Virus record (IMG/VR): IMGVR_UViG_3300034682_000209
Location: 1 to 29,208 of that record
Strand: one strand, 5' to 3'
Origin: a virus
Length of the DNA: 29,208 bases
The notes under the pieces: generated by a model
Database searches by the model: none
Seen by the model: the letters and a program-made list of their open reading frames with translations, nothing else
What the model was told of the DNA's origin: nothing
In this document: piece after piece, positions 8,190 through 15,311 of the stretch
Layout of the letters: each line of letters begins with the position of its first letter
Numbering within the stretch: the first letter of the stretch is position 1
Made by a program: the position numbers and the translations under genes

Positions 8190-9137
8190 GGTTGATACCT
8201 CTTGAGTTGCGGGTTGGGATGAAGCGCTTGGGCCGGCGGGATAGCTGCGCGAGCGACGTGCCGACAGCTCGGTGATGACTGCATCGACGGTGCCGATGCG
8301 ATCTGCCAGGCCTGCGGCCACAGCGGCCACGCCCCGGTAGGTGGCCGCCTGTGTCTTGCGAACGGCGGCCTCGTCCATACGGCGGTGAGCGCTCACCGCC
8401 TGCACGAACATGGTGTAGAGGCCGTTGATGTCTTCCTGCAGCGAGTCACGCACCGCCGCAGGCAGGGCCTCGTATGGGTTGCCGTCGATCTTGTGGGAGC
8501 CGGCAAAGATGTGGGTGACCGAAATGCCCTCGTTGGCCAGGGCACGGGACAGATCGACGTGGCGCATCACCACGCCGATGGATCCTGCATAGCCCGTGGA
8601 GGTGATGACCAGTTCGTCGGCGGCGCTGGCAGAGAGGTAGGCCGCACTGGCCGCCATGCTGTCGGCAATGGCGATCAGGGGTTTGCGGCCCCTAAGATCG
8701 AAGATGCGCTGCGCGTGCTCAAACGCGCCAGAAACCTCGCCGCCTGGGCTGTCGTAAACCTGAGCCACGGCATGCACATCGGGGTGGGCCATGGCGTCTT
8801 CGAGATCGGCGGCCAGGTCGTTGTAGCCGATGAGCAGTGTGCTGTCGGCTTCGAGACGGGTGCGGTGCACGAGCGCTCCCATTGTGGAGAGCACGGCCAC
8901 TCCATCAACCATTCGCCAGCCCCTGTCCGTGCGTTCCCCTCGGCGGGTGCTGAACATCTCCGGCGCCAGTGCATTCACGGCGGCGGCAGGATCAGCGATC
9001 TGAACCAGCGGCTCATGGGCGCCGAGAAGGCGCTGACCCACGCCGGCGATGATGGCATCCAATTTTTGAGGGTGCATCAGCAGCGGCGTGTTGAAGATGC
9101 GCTGCGCCAGGTGCGGATAGATGGTGGCTCTGCTCAT
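7752..9137 (-). CDS. Prohead protease (S49 family, lambda gpC-like) with C-terminal scaffold
   Basis: This 461-residue protein combines a serine protease (about residues 60-290) with an Ala/Pro/Gln-rich scaffold domain (about 317-461). The S49 signature is clear: a strand with YDSPGGEVSGAFE, the likely nucleophile Ser164 in SMAASAAY, and the likely general base Lys216 in GSHKIDGNPY. The enzyme is expected to cleave the scaffold and connector during prohead maturation. AAGGA sits six bases before the ATG at 9137, which follows the portal stop by 10 bp; a longer in-frame extension upstream overlaps the portal gene and is rejected. An internal ATG at 8189 with its own Shine-Dalgarno would give the scaffold alone, as in lambda C/Nu3. 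Confidence 0.95.
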   Translation of the reverse strand: MSRATIYPHLAQRIFNTPLLMHPQKLDAIIAGVGQRLLGAHEPLVQIADPAAAVNALAPEMFSTRRGERTDRGWRMVDGVAVLSTMGALVHRTRLEADSTLLIGYNDLAADLEDAMAHPDVHAVAQVYDSPGGEVSGAFEHAQRIFDLRGRKPLIAIADSMAASAAYLSASAADELVITSTGYAGSIGVVMRHVDLSRALANEGISVTHIFAGSHKIDGNPYEALPAAVRDSLQEDINGLYTMFVQAVSAHRRMDEAAVRKTQAATYRGVAAVAAGLADRIGTVDAVITELSARRSRSYPAGPSASSQPATQEVSTMSQPAAAQPAAPSAAAPGAPAVPSTPATPAASVQDAVQAQAAGAAAERERVVAILAHPTAGTHAGIAQTCISTGLSAEQAKAVLDAAGAAPAATAAKGGGQFEQHMAALGNPSVSGVEPGNTAEAAEPAAIQKSWASAFGVAPKH

Positions 9138-9147
9138 GGGTTTTCCT

Positions 9148-10728
9148 TCATTCGCCAGCCTGGGCGGCAGGGTCCTGCGCGCCGGCATCGCTGCTGCCGC
9201 CATACCGGCGTCGGCGCAGGCTGTCGAGCGAAGGCAGGCCACGTGCGGCCAGCATTTCCTGCTCGATCTGTCGCTGGTTGAGCACTTCCTCGTAGTCCAG
9301 ACCCTGCTCGGCGCATTCCGCTTCCAGGGTGGAAATGCCGCCTTCCATGCGCATGAGCGATGCCTCGGCTTCCTTGACCGGGTCCACATAGCCACGGCCT
9401 CCGAAGATGAAGCGGCAGCGCGTATAGGCGTAGCGGTTTTCGTAGTAGCCGGGAGCATCGACAACGCCGGCATTCACGGCCTCTTCCAGCCACAGCTCGT
9501 AGATGGGGCGCAGCCAGTAGTCGGTCAGCCAGCGGCGGCGGCCGTGGAAGTAGCGCCAGGCCTCCAGCAGCGCAGCACGGGCGCTGCTGTAGTTGGTCTT
9601 GCTGAAGTCCTTGAGCAGCAGCTCATAAGGCATGTTCATTCCGGCAGCGATGTGCCGCAGCACGGCCAGCATGAAAGCCTCGAATGCCGCATTGGGCCTG
9701 CCAGGTGCAAAGCTGCTGAGCTTGGCACCCACGGGCAACGGAATGACGGCTGCGCCCTGCAGCTTGCCGATGCTGCGCGCCTCCTGGAGCGACTCCTGCC
9801 AGGCCTCGCGCGGGTTATCACCGAACAGGGCAGATGCCGATTCCTGATCCATATCGGATTCAAGGAAAGCGGCGACGAGGGAATTGGCCAGGCTGGCCTG
9901 CAGCTCGTTCTGCGAGTACTTGCCGGCCATGTGGAACTCACGCATGACCGCCGTCACAATCGGACGTCCACGGGATTGCCCCGTGCGCTCCTTGTCATGC
10001 AGGTGCACGACACGGCGTCGCCCCCAGCTCGTGAAGGCGGGGACGCGCTCCCAGCGCATCAGGTCCATTGCCTCCTCGCCACTCAGCTGGTAGCTGTCCC
10101 CCGGATGGGCATTCTGGAAGTGATAGGCGATGGGCGCGCCGTCCCTATCGAACTCGATGCCACTGCGCAGACGGGCCAGGCTCGCAAGCCCGGGCGGCGT
10201 GCTCATGCGGGCCGAGTCGATCAGGCTGATTCGCGTATTCCAGCGCAGGCCGGTGCGCGGTTTCCAAAGCGGCAGTGCGACGGCATCACCCGCCAGCATG
10301 CTGCTGGTCAGTGCCTGCAGCGTCAGCCCCATGAGGTTGAGCGTCAACGCCGCATCGCACTCGGTGCTGTCGGCCCAACTGCGGAAATGGGCCTCGGTCA
10401 TGTTGCCCCACTCGCGCGCCCGCCTGGCGTCCCATCCCAGCAGACGATAGTCGGGCATGGCGGCCAAGCGCAGAACCGAGCCGACGATGTTGTCGCGCTT
10501 GGTCTGCAGGCCACCGGCCATCAACCCATTGTTGCGGGCTAGGTCATAGGAGCGGTTTGCCAGGGTGTCCAGCTCGGGCAGCAGCGCAGCGTCGGCGCTG
10601 GACTGCTGTGGATGCCAATCCGCCAGGGCGAGATCGCTGTGCGAAGCGCCCTGATAGGCCGTCATGCCGGCCTTGGTGATGGATGCGGCGGTGCGGGCGT
10701 GCCGGCTGATACGGTTTTTTCGGCCCAT
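9148..10728 (-). CDS. Portal protein, lambda gpB family
   Basis: The 526-residue product (lambda gpB is 533) forms the dodecameric ring through which DNA enters and leaves the head. Visible family features include RSYDLARNNGLMAGGLQTKRDNIVG, the segment LTLQALTSSMLAGDAVAL, GVDH-like turns replaced here by AFTSWGRRRVVHLHDKERTGQSRG, and AAGMNMPYELLLKDFSKTNYSSARAALLE, a highly typical lambda portal stretch. I use the ATG at 10728; a GTG at 10734 overlaps the gpW-like stop (GTGA) and could be used instead. Neither has a clear Shine-Dalgarno, so coupling to the gene above is likely. Confidence 0.95.
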   Translation of the reverse strand: MGRKNRISRHARTAASITKAGMTAYQGASHSDLALADWHPQQSSADAALLPELDTLANRSYDLARNNGLMAGGLQTKRDNIVGSVLRLAAMPDYRLLGWDARRAREWGNMTEAHFRSWADSTECDAALTLNLMGLTLQALTSSMLAGDAVALPLWKPRTGLRWNTRISLIDSARMSTPPGLASLARLRSGIEFDRDGAPIAYHFQNAHPGDSYQLSGEEAMDLMRWERVPAFTSWGRRRVVHLHDKERTGQSRGRPIVTAVMREFHMAGKYSQNELQASLANSLVAAFLESDMDQESASALFGDNPREAWQESLQEARSIGKLQGAAVIPLPVGAKLSSFAPGRPNAAFEAFMLAVLRHIAAGMNMPYELLLKDFSKTNYSSARAALLEAWRYFHGRRRWLTDYWLRPIYELWLEEAVNAGVVDAPGYYENRYAYTRCRFIFGGRGYVDPVKEAEASLMRMEGGISTLEAECAEQGLDYEEVLNQRQIEQEMLAARGLPSLDSLRRRRYGGSSDAGAQDPAAQAGE

Positions 10729-10730
10729 GC

Positions 10731-10961
10731 TCACGCCAAGTAGATGGGTCGACGGGAGCCGCCACCTGCACGGCGCAGCAGCTCTTCGTTGATGGCGATG
10801 ATCTGCTGCTGAAGCTGCCTGCCGCCATCTTGCTGGAACTGGACGGAACGGCCATGGCCGGCTGCCGACGCTGGGCCTGTCAGCCGCTGCTCGAAGGCCA
10901 CGGACAGGCGGTCACGCATGGCCGTGAGTTGATCAGTGGTGTAGTGGCTGTAGAGTCCCAT
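10731..10961 (-). CDS. Head-tail joining protein, gpW-like
   Basis: A 76-residue protein sits directly before the portal gene, the position of lambda W. It begins MGLYSHYTTDQLTAMRDRLS and has a central basic strand (GRSVQFQQDGGRQL) followed by a helix (QQQIIAINEELLRR) and the end GGSRRPIYLA. This helix-strand-helix plan and the short length (lambda gpW, 68) fit the family. gpW adds to the portal after packaging and is needed for tail joining. Its stop overlaps a possible GTG start of the portal gene. Confidence 0.7.
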   Translation of the reverse strand: MGLYSHYTTDQLTAMRDRLSVAFEQRLTGPASAAGHGRSVQFQQDGGRQLQQQIIAINEELLRRAGGGSRRPIYLA

Positions 10962-11000
10962 GCACCGATGGTCGGCGCGGTGCTGCGACAGTTTCCTATG

Positions 11001-11013
11001 ACAATTTCATTGT
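11001..11013. promoter_or_regulatory. Dyad ACAAT-N3-ATTGT in the gap before the gpW-like gene
   Basis: A perfect 5-bp inverted repeat with 3-bp spacer lies in an AT-rich island (about 10994-11025) between the Mor-like gene and the gpW-like gene. Mor-family proteins bind dyads upstream of the promoters they activate. I see no convincing -10/-35 pair, so promoter activity here is only inferred. Confidence 0.35.
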
Positions 11014-11032
11014 TTTTGACACTATCGCCAAG

Positions 11033-11359
11033 CTACTCGGCGGCCCCCTTGCTTTCCGCCCTTGCAACCCTTCTTCGCTGCAGTTCCACGATGCGATAGA
11101 CCGAGCGCACCGACATGTGATGCTTGCGGGCCACCTCATGCGCGTTCGTTCCGTCGAAGTCACGCCAAACCTGCTGCATCCGCTCCGATCTGCTGCTGAT
11201 CTTGGTGCGGATGTAGACCGTCTGCCCGCCTGTGCGTGACACCACGCGGCGCAGCACACTTTCGGTGAGATCGCGCACGCGCTCCACTCCAAAGCACACG
11301 CCGGCCGCATTCAGTTCTTCGCGCAAAACGTCGATAAGTTCCAAAGTCTTTTTGCTCAT
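11033..11359 (-). CDS. Mor/C-family transcription activator
   Basis: The 108-residue product matches the Mor transcription activator family of Mu-like phages: an N-terminal helical dimerisation part (ELIDVLREELNAAGV), a short beta segment with the hallmark GGQTVYI (residues 44-50), then a basic helix-turn-helix DFDGTNAHEVARKHHMSVRSVYRIV (about 68-91) and a basic tail. In Mu, Mor and C switch on middle and late genes by binding upstream of weak promoters and contacting RNA polymerase. Here the gene is embedded between the terminase and the gpW-like gene instead of lying ahead of the late genes. Its stop is followed by an AT-rich gap with a dyad. It may boost head and tail expression from within the operon. 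Confidence 0.75.
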   Translation of the reverse strand: MSKKTLELIDVLREELNAAGVCFGVERVRDLTESVLRRVVSRTGGQTVYIRTKISSRSERMQQVWRDFDGTNAHEVARKHHMSVRSVYRIVELQRRRVARAESKGAAE

Positions 11360-11391
11360 ATTTCTATAGCCCTCTTTCTTTCATTTGCGCT

Positions 11392-13338
11392 CTATTGCAT
11401 GCTGATAGGTGCAAATAGATTGGTCTTTTGCTGTGGCTTCTTGGGTTGAGCCAATGCGGTGTGCAAATCAGACTCTGATTCTTGGGGGGTCGGCGTGTAC
11501 GTGCCGTCAGGCTGACGCACCAACTGCTGCAGCAGGTATTGCTCGCGCGCAGTCCAATCCACCTCTCGGTGTCGATGCAGGCGCAGTTCCGGGTGATGTG
11601 CTGCGGCATAGCTGTAGCACCAGGTATCCAACGGCTCGTTGCGCGCGCCCTTCTTCACCACGTAGCGGTTTTTCGAGGGGTCGTAGGTCTCGGACACCAG
11701 GCCCGCGAAATAGAAGGCGTCCAGTTGATCACTGAAGTGAGTGACTCGCTCCTCAGGCTTGCGCTCCGCATCCACACTGAGCCGCCCGAACAGCCAGTCC
11801 TTGCAGGCCACCGTGCCCACCGTGTAGACCCGCACGCCCTTCTTGTCCGTCTTGCCCTTGTGGGTCACGTCCATCAGCTTGGGTTTGCTGAGCACGGGCG
11901 CGTTGTTGGCGATGGCCCCATGGATGGACATGGGCCGGCGCACCAGGGCCTGCCGGATGTAGTTCTTGACCTCGTCGGTACGGTGGCCGCCCTGGTCCTG
12001 GGCCATGGCTTCGACGCGCAGCAGCACGCCGTCCACCCGCTGGATGGCCTTGTTGAGCGCCTCGGTCAAGGCCACCCACACGGCGCCTTCGGCGGGGTCG
12101 CCTGGCAGCTCGAAGTAGTCCAGCGTCCAGAAGGCCATGCCGCGGCCCCAGCCGGTCAGGTGCACTGCCAGCCGGTCGTCCTGCGTGTCCACGCCTGCCG
12201 TAACGTAGAGCACGCCACGCGGCGCAACGCGCAGCACATAGGGCTCGGCCCGCTCCTGGATAACGTTGTGGCGCACCAGACGCATGGACTTGTCTTCCCA
12301 GGGCTCGGCCAGGCGGTCATTGACGAACGTCTTGAGCCGGGCCGGGTCGCCCTGCACGTCGAGCCACATTTCCACCAGGGTGGCCCAGGTCGGGCCCAGG
12401 CCGAACTGGTAGTAAAGGCAGTTGATGTGGTAGCCGCGGATCTTGCTGTCGGGGTTCTCGGCAACCCAGCGGCCGGCGGCGATCATGGCCGTCTTGTGGT
12501 GCTCATCGATGCAGCAGCCGTTTTCCTCGCAGACGTACCAGACCTTGGACCGATCCGGGCTCCAGTGCAGGCCTGACCATTTCAGCGGCTGCATGTGGCC
12601 GCAGTGCGGGCACGGGACGTGGTAGCGGCGCTGGTCGGACTTGAGGTATTTGGCCTCGATGCGACTCAGGCCCCGTACCTGGGGGCTGCTGATGTACACG
12701 CGCAGGCCGGTGGCCGGAAAAGCGCTGGTGCGGCCGTCGAACATCTCGACAGGGTCGTCTCCGCCCTTCCAGTTGGCAGCGATTTCATCAAGCTCATCGA
12801 CCAGCAGCTTGCGGATGGAGGAGGACTTGGCGCGCGAGGGAGAGCCGGCGTGCTCCATGTACAGCTGGCCGCCCACGAAGTCCTTGAACTCGCGCGTGTT
12901 GCTGGCATCCCGGCTGGCCACGCTGCGCAGCGCTCCGCGCACGGCGTCGCACTCCTCAATCATGGGGTTCAACTTCTGGTTGACCCACTTGTTCATTGAG
13001 ACTTCACCGGGCAACACAACCATCACCGGGCAGGGATCGTCGGTCATGGTGTGGCCCAGGATGTTGACCTCCACCTCTGTCTTGCCGAACTGGATGGGGA
13101 ACATCAAGACGATTTCATGCACCCCGGACTTGGGCGATGCGCAGTCCATGGGCTCGCGCAACGGCGGGTTGCGGCTGGTGCGCCATTGCCCGGTGATCGC
13201 GCTGCCCTTGCCCGAGAGCTTGCGCTCTGCATCTGCCCACTGGCTGACGGACCGGCGCTTGCGTGGCCCTATGGTCTTGGCCATGGCGCGCAGCGCAACG
13301 CTGGGACAACCGATGGTTCGTTGATCGACGGTACTCAA
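11392..13338 (-). CDS. Terminase large subunit, lambda gpA family
   Basis: The 648-residue product (lambda gpA 641) powers DNA packaging and cuts the concatemer. Visible parts: the typical SVSQWADAERKL...WRTSRNPPLREPMD start, a Walker-A-like MFPIQFGKTEV (residues 79-89), a Walker B LLVDELDE (178-185), a zinc-binding pair CPHC (243-246) with C270 and C275, and the nuclease start TAGVDTQDDRL (380-390). The start is probably the TTG at 13338, because AGAGGGGG lies just upstream and the TTGA overlaps the small-subunit stop. The first ATG (13284) has no Shine-Dalgarno. It acts with the small subunit encoded directly upstream. Confidence 0.95.
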   Translation of the reverse strand: MSTVDQRTIGCPSVALRAMAKTIGPRKRRSVSQWADAERKLSGKGSAITGQWRTSRNPPLREPMDCASPKSGVHEIVLMFPIQFGKTEVEVNILGHTMTDDPCPVMVVLPGEVSMNKWVNQKLNPMIEECDAVRGALRSVASRDASNTREFKDFVGGQLYMEHAGSPSRAKSSSIRKLLVDELDEIAANWKGGDDPVEMFDGRTSAFPATGLRVYISSPQVRGLSRIEAKYLKSDQRRYHVPCPHCGHMQPLKWSGLHWSPDRSKVWYVCEENGCCIDEHHKTAMIAAGRWVAENPDSKIRGYHINCLYYQFGLGPTWATLVEMWLDVQGDPARLKTFVNDRLAEPWEDKSMRLVRHNVIQERAEPYVLRVAPRGVLYVTAGVDTQDDRLAVHLTGWGRGMAFWTLDYFELPGDPAEGAVWVALTEALNKAIQRVDGVLLRVEAMAQDQGGHRTDEVKNYIRQALVRRPMSIHGAIANNAPVLSKPKLMDVTHKGKTDKKGVRVYTVGTVACKDWLFGRLSVDAERKPEERVTHFSDQLDAFYFAGLVSETYDPSKNRYVVKKGARNEPLDTWCYSYAAAHHPELRLHRHREVDWTAREQYLLQQLVRQPDGTYTPTPQESESDLHTALAQPKKPQQKTNLFAPISMQ

Positions 13339-13952
13339 GCGGCCCCCTCTTTCCTGCGCTTGCTGATCTCGGCGGCCAGCTTTTCAATGCCTGCGGCTAG
13401 CACGGCCCGGGCCACATCCATCTGGTCTTCCAGGATGCGCACAATCTCCTCGGCAGGCTGCCCCACGAGCATGGGGCCGATGCTGGCGGGCACGGTGTCC
13501 AGCACTGCGCCCACGCGTGCCCCCGCGTCCGCGAAGGCGCCCAGGGCCTCGTCGGCATCCATGAGCTGGCCCACTTCCTTGAAGTAGGCGATCTCCTCGC
13601 GGAGCGCAGAATAGTGCTCGCGCTTGGCCTTGCCGTCGTGGAACTTGAAGCCGCTGCCCGTGGCGCCTGGCTCTGATGCGGTGGCCTCGCCGTCGTCCTC
13701 TGGTTCTTCTGGCGTGGAGGCCAGTGCGCCCTGCCTGCCAGCGGCATGGCGGGCGGCTACGGCGGCTCGGCTGGGGTCCTTGGTGTCGTTGATCAGGCGG
13801 ATGGACTCGGCCACGCGCACACGCTTGCCGTCCTCGCTCATCACCAGGCGCTGCTCATTCTTGAGCTGCCAAGCGAAGCGGCCCTTGTAGCCCATGTGAC
13901 GGTTGAACTCGCCCAGGCTCATCTCTTCAGGATGCATGCGGTGCTCGCTCAT
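13335..13952 (-). CDS. Terminase small subunit, Nu1-like
   Basis: This 205-residue protein starts at the ATG at 13952, which overlaps the preceding stop by 4 bp (ATGA), and its own stop overlaps the large-subunit TTG. The N-terminal part (MSLGEFNRHMGYKGRFAWQLKNEQRLVM) resembles a winged-helix DNA-binding segment in which the phage genome recognition site would be read. A Ala/Glu/Asp-rich linker follows (about 85-105), then HYSALREEIAYFKEVGQLMDADEA and a C-terminal helix, matching Nu1-like small subunits that contact the large subunit through their C-terminus. Assignment rests on these features and its place directly before the large subunit. Confidence 0.8.
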   Translation of the reverse strand: MSEHRMHPEEMSLGEFNRHMGYKGRFAWQLKNEQRLVMSEDGKRVRVAESIRLINDTKDPSRAAVAARHAAGRQGALASTPEEPEDDGEATASEPGATGSGFKFHDGKAKREHYSALREEIAYFKEVGQLMDADEALGAFADAGARVGAVLDTVPASIGPMLVGQPAEEIVRILEDQMDVARAVLAAGIEKLAAEISKRRKEGAA

Positions 13953-14776
13953 ACTCCGGCGGCCTCCCTCACGCGATAGCGCAGGCGCTTCTCAAGGTAG
14001 TTCTGTGCGTCAGCACGCTTCGCGATGGCCTCTCCCTGCAGTCGCACGCTGTAGTGGGCGCGCTTCACGAACATCAGCACGGGCCGCACATCCGCGCCGC
14101 CGGTCCCGCTCGCGGCCCAGATGCCCGGGGCCAGGTGGGACGTGCGGGCGTCGGCTTCTCCCATGGCGGTGGTGCGCGCGCCGCCGCGCGCCTTGCCGTA
14201 GGCCACGAAGTAGCGCCGGCCCGCCGCCTTCTTGGTGCCCTTGTGCACGCGCTTGTAGCCCTTCTCGGTCATGTTGGCCTTGTAGCCCTGCTCCCCGAAG
14301 GCCTGGAAATACGCCAGCAGCTGCACCAGAAAGCTGCCCTTGAGGTTGCCGCGTCCGTCGTCGCTGCCCGGGTAGGGCGTGGCCGGTATGGCTGTCTGCA
14401 TGCCGTTGGGCAGGATGCCCACGCGACGCAGCGCCACCTCGCTGCGCTTGTCGCGGCGGGTGCCGCCCTCTCCCTGAGCGCGCAGGATCTTCTGCGGATC
14501 AATCCCCTTGCCGCCCATGTAGTCCGGCGCGATCGAGGCCGACAGGCGCGCCGCCGTGGCCATCTTCACGCGCGGCGAGCGCAGGATGTAGTCAGTGGGG
14601 CGGTCGAACTGGGCGCGCATCTCGGCCTGCATGGCACGCCGCACCTCGAATGCCGTGTCGTTGATGGCCTTGGCGTAGGCACCTGCCGCCTGCGATCCGG
14701 TCAGGCCGTGCAGCTGGGCCAGCAGTTCGGCCTGGCCCAGCATCCGGGCCGAGATCTCGACAGAGAAGCCGCTCAT
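13949..14776 (-). CDS. Phage morphogenesis protein of uncertain role (minor tail Z/neck-like)
   Basis: The product has 275 residues from the ATG at 14776, preceded by AAGGGAG. The N-terminus, MSGFSVEISARMLGQAEL then AAGAYAKAINDTAFEVRRAMQAEM and FDRPTDYILRS, follows the plan of lambda Z/neck-type proteins ('A--A-n-ta---r-am'). A basic C-terminal half ends in VLMFVKRAHYSVRLQGEAI and a helical tail. In lambda gene Z lies after FII, but here this gene precedes the terminase genes, joined by ATGA overlaps on both sides. A virion assembly role is inferred from similarity of pattern and its place in the late operon; I cannot pin the family. Confidence 0.65.
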   Translation of the reverse strand: MSGFSVEISARMLGQAELLAQLHGLTGSQAAGAYAKAINDTAFEVRRAMQAEMRAQFDRPTDYILRSPRVKMATAARLSASIAPDYMGGKGIDPQKILRAQGEGGTRRDKRSEVALRRVGILPNGMQTAIPATPYPGSDDGRGNLKGSFLVQLLAYFQAFGEQGYKANMTEKGYKRVHKGTKKAAGRRYFVAYGKARGGARTTAMGEADARTSHLAPGIWAASGTGGADVRPVLMFVKRAHYSVRLQGEAIAKRADAQNYLEKRLRYRVREAAGV

Positions 14777-15012
14777 ACCGTGCTCCCTTCCTCGGCTGCT
14801 GTGTTGCTCACCAGGAGTGCCTCCAGGCCCTGGGCCCGGAACTGCGGACTGCCGCGCAGCGTGAACTCCAGGGCACGCAAGCCAGGGAAGATGCCGGCGG
14901 CCTGCAGCTGCTGCACCAGCCCGTGCAGCTGCGGCCATGCCTTGACCACTTCACGCACCAGAGCAGCGTTCTCAGCCGTGCAGCCGATCACCCTCTTTTC
15001 TTCTCTCTCCAT
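14773..15012 (-). CDS. Small protein at the head of the packaging operon, unknown function
   Basis: A 79-residue protein starts at the ATG at 15012 with AAAGGA six bases upstream; a longer frame to the right runs into the repeat array and looks non-coding. The sequence, MEREEKRVIGCTAENAALVR then VVKAWPQLHGLVQQLQAAGI and LRALEFTLRGSPQFRAQG, is helical and soluble, without known motifs. Its stop overlaps the next start by 4 bp (ATGA), so it is the first gene of the coupled packaging set. It lies directly beside the TGTGCGS repeat array. I do not recognise the family. Confidence 0.75.
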   Translation of the reverse strand: MEREEKRVIGCTAENAALVREVVKAWPQLHGLVQQLQAAGIFPGLRALEFTLRGSPQFRAQGLEALLVSNTAAEEGSTV

Positions 15013-15034
15013 CTCTTTTCCTTTCAAAAAGGGT

Positions 15035-15284
15035 TGTGCGGTATGTAGTGCGGCTACTTGTGCGCCGTGAAAATTACGTAAGTGCTTGTCGCGCTTGATG
15101 TGTGCGCTATGTGCGGTATGTGCGCCATGCTCACGTGCAGGCACATGCGCGCACCTGCGCAGGTGTGCGCACACGCCTGCGCCCACACACATAAGGAGGG
15201 ATGGCGCACATGCCGCACATGCCTTTGAAATCAATGAGTTAATGGCGCACACGAAGCCGCACGGCATGCCGCACATAGCGCACA
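15035..15284. repeat. Array of direct and inverted TGTGCGS repeats; candidate origin or packaging site
   Basis: This gene-free stretch (15013-15311) is packed with copies of TGTGCG followed by G or C. Forward copies or near-copies lie at 15035, 15048, 15059, 15101, 15110, 15119 and 15164. Inverted copies or near-copies lie at 15149, 15203, 15212, 15244, 15256, 15268 and 15277. Two larger inverted repeats are nested: 15101-15120 against 15265-15284 (19 of 20 match) and 15108-15126 against 15203-15221 (17 of 19). A perfect 14-bp palindrome, CACCTGCGCAGGTG, sits between them at 15152-15165. AT-richer patches occur at 15068-15083 and 15222-15243. Such iterons fit a replication origin bound by the primase-helicase encoded next door, or a terminase recognition/cos region. 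Confidence 0.8.
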
Positions 15285-15311
15285 AGGCAGGGCGAGCGAG
15301 GGTGCAGCGCT

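Noticed and set aside
7752-9473. Extended 573-codon version of the prohead protease
   Set aside because: The extra part overlaps the portal gene, and the ATG at 9137 has AAGGA at the right distance.
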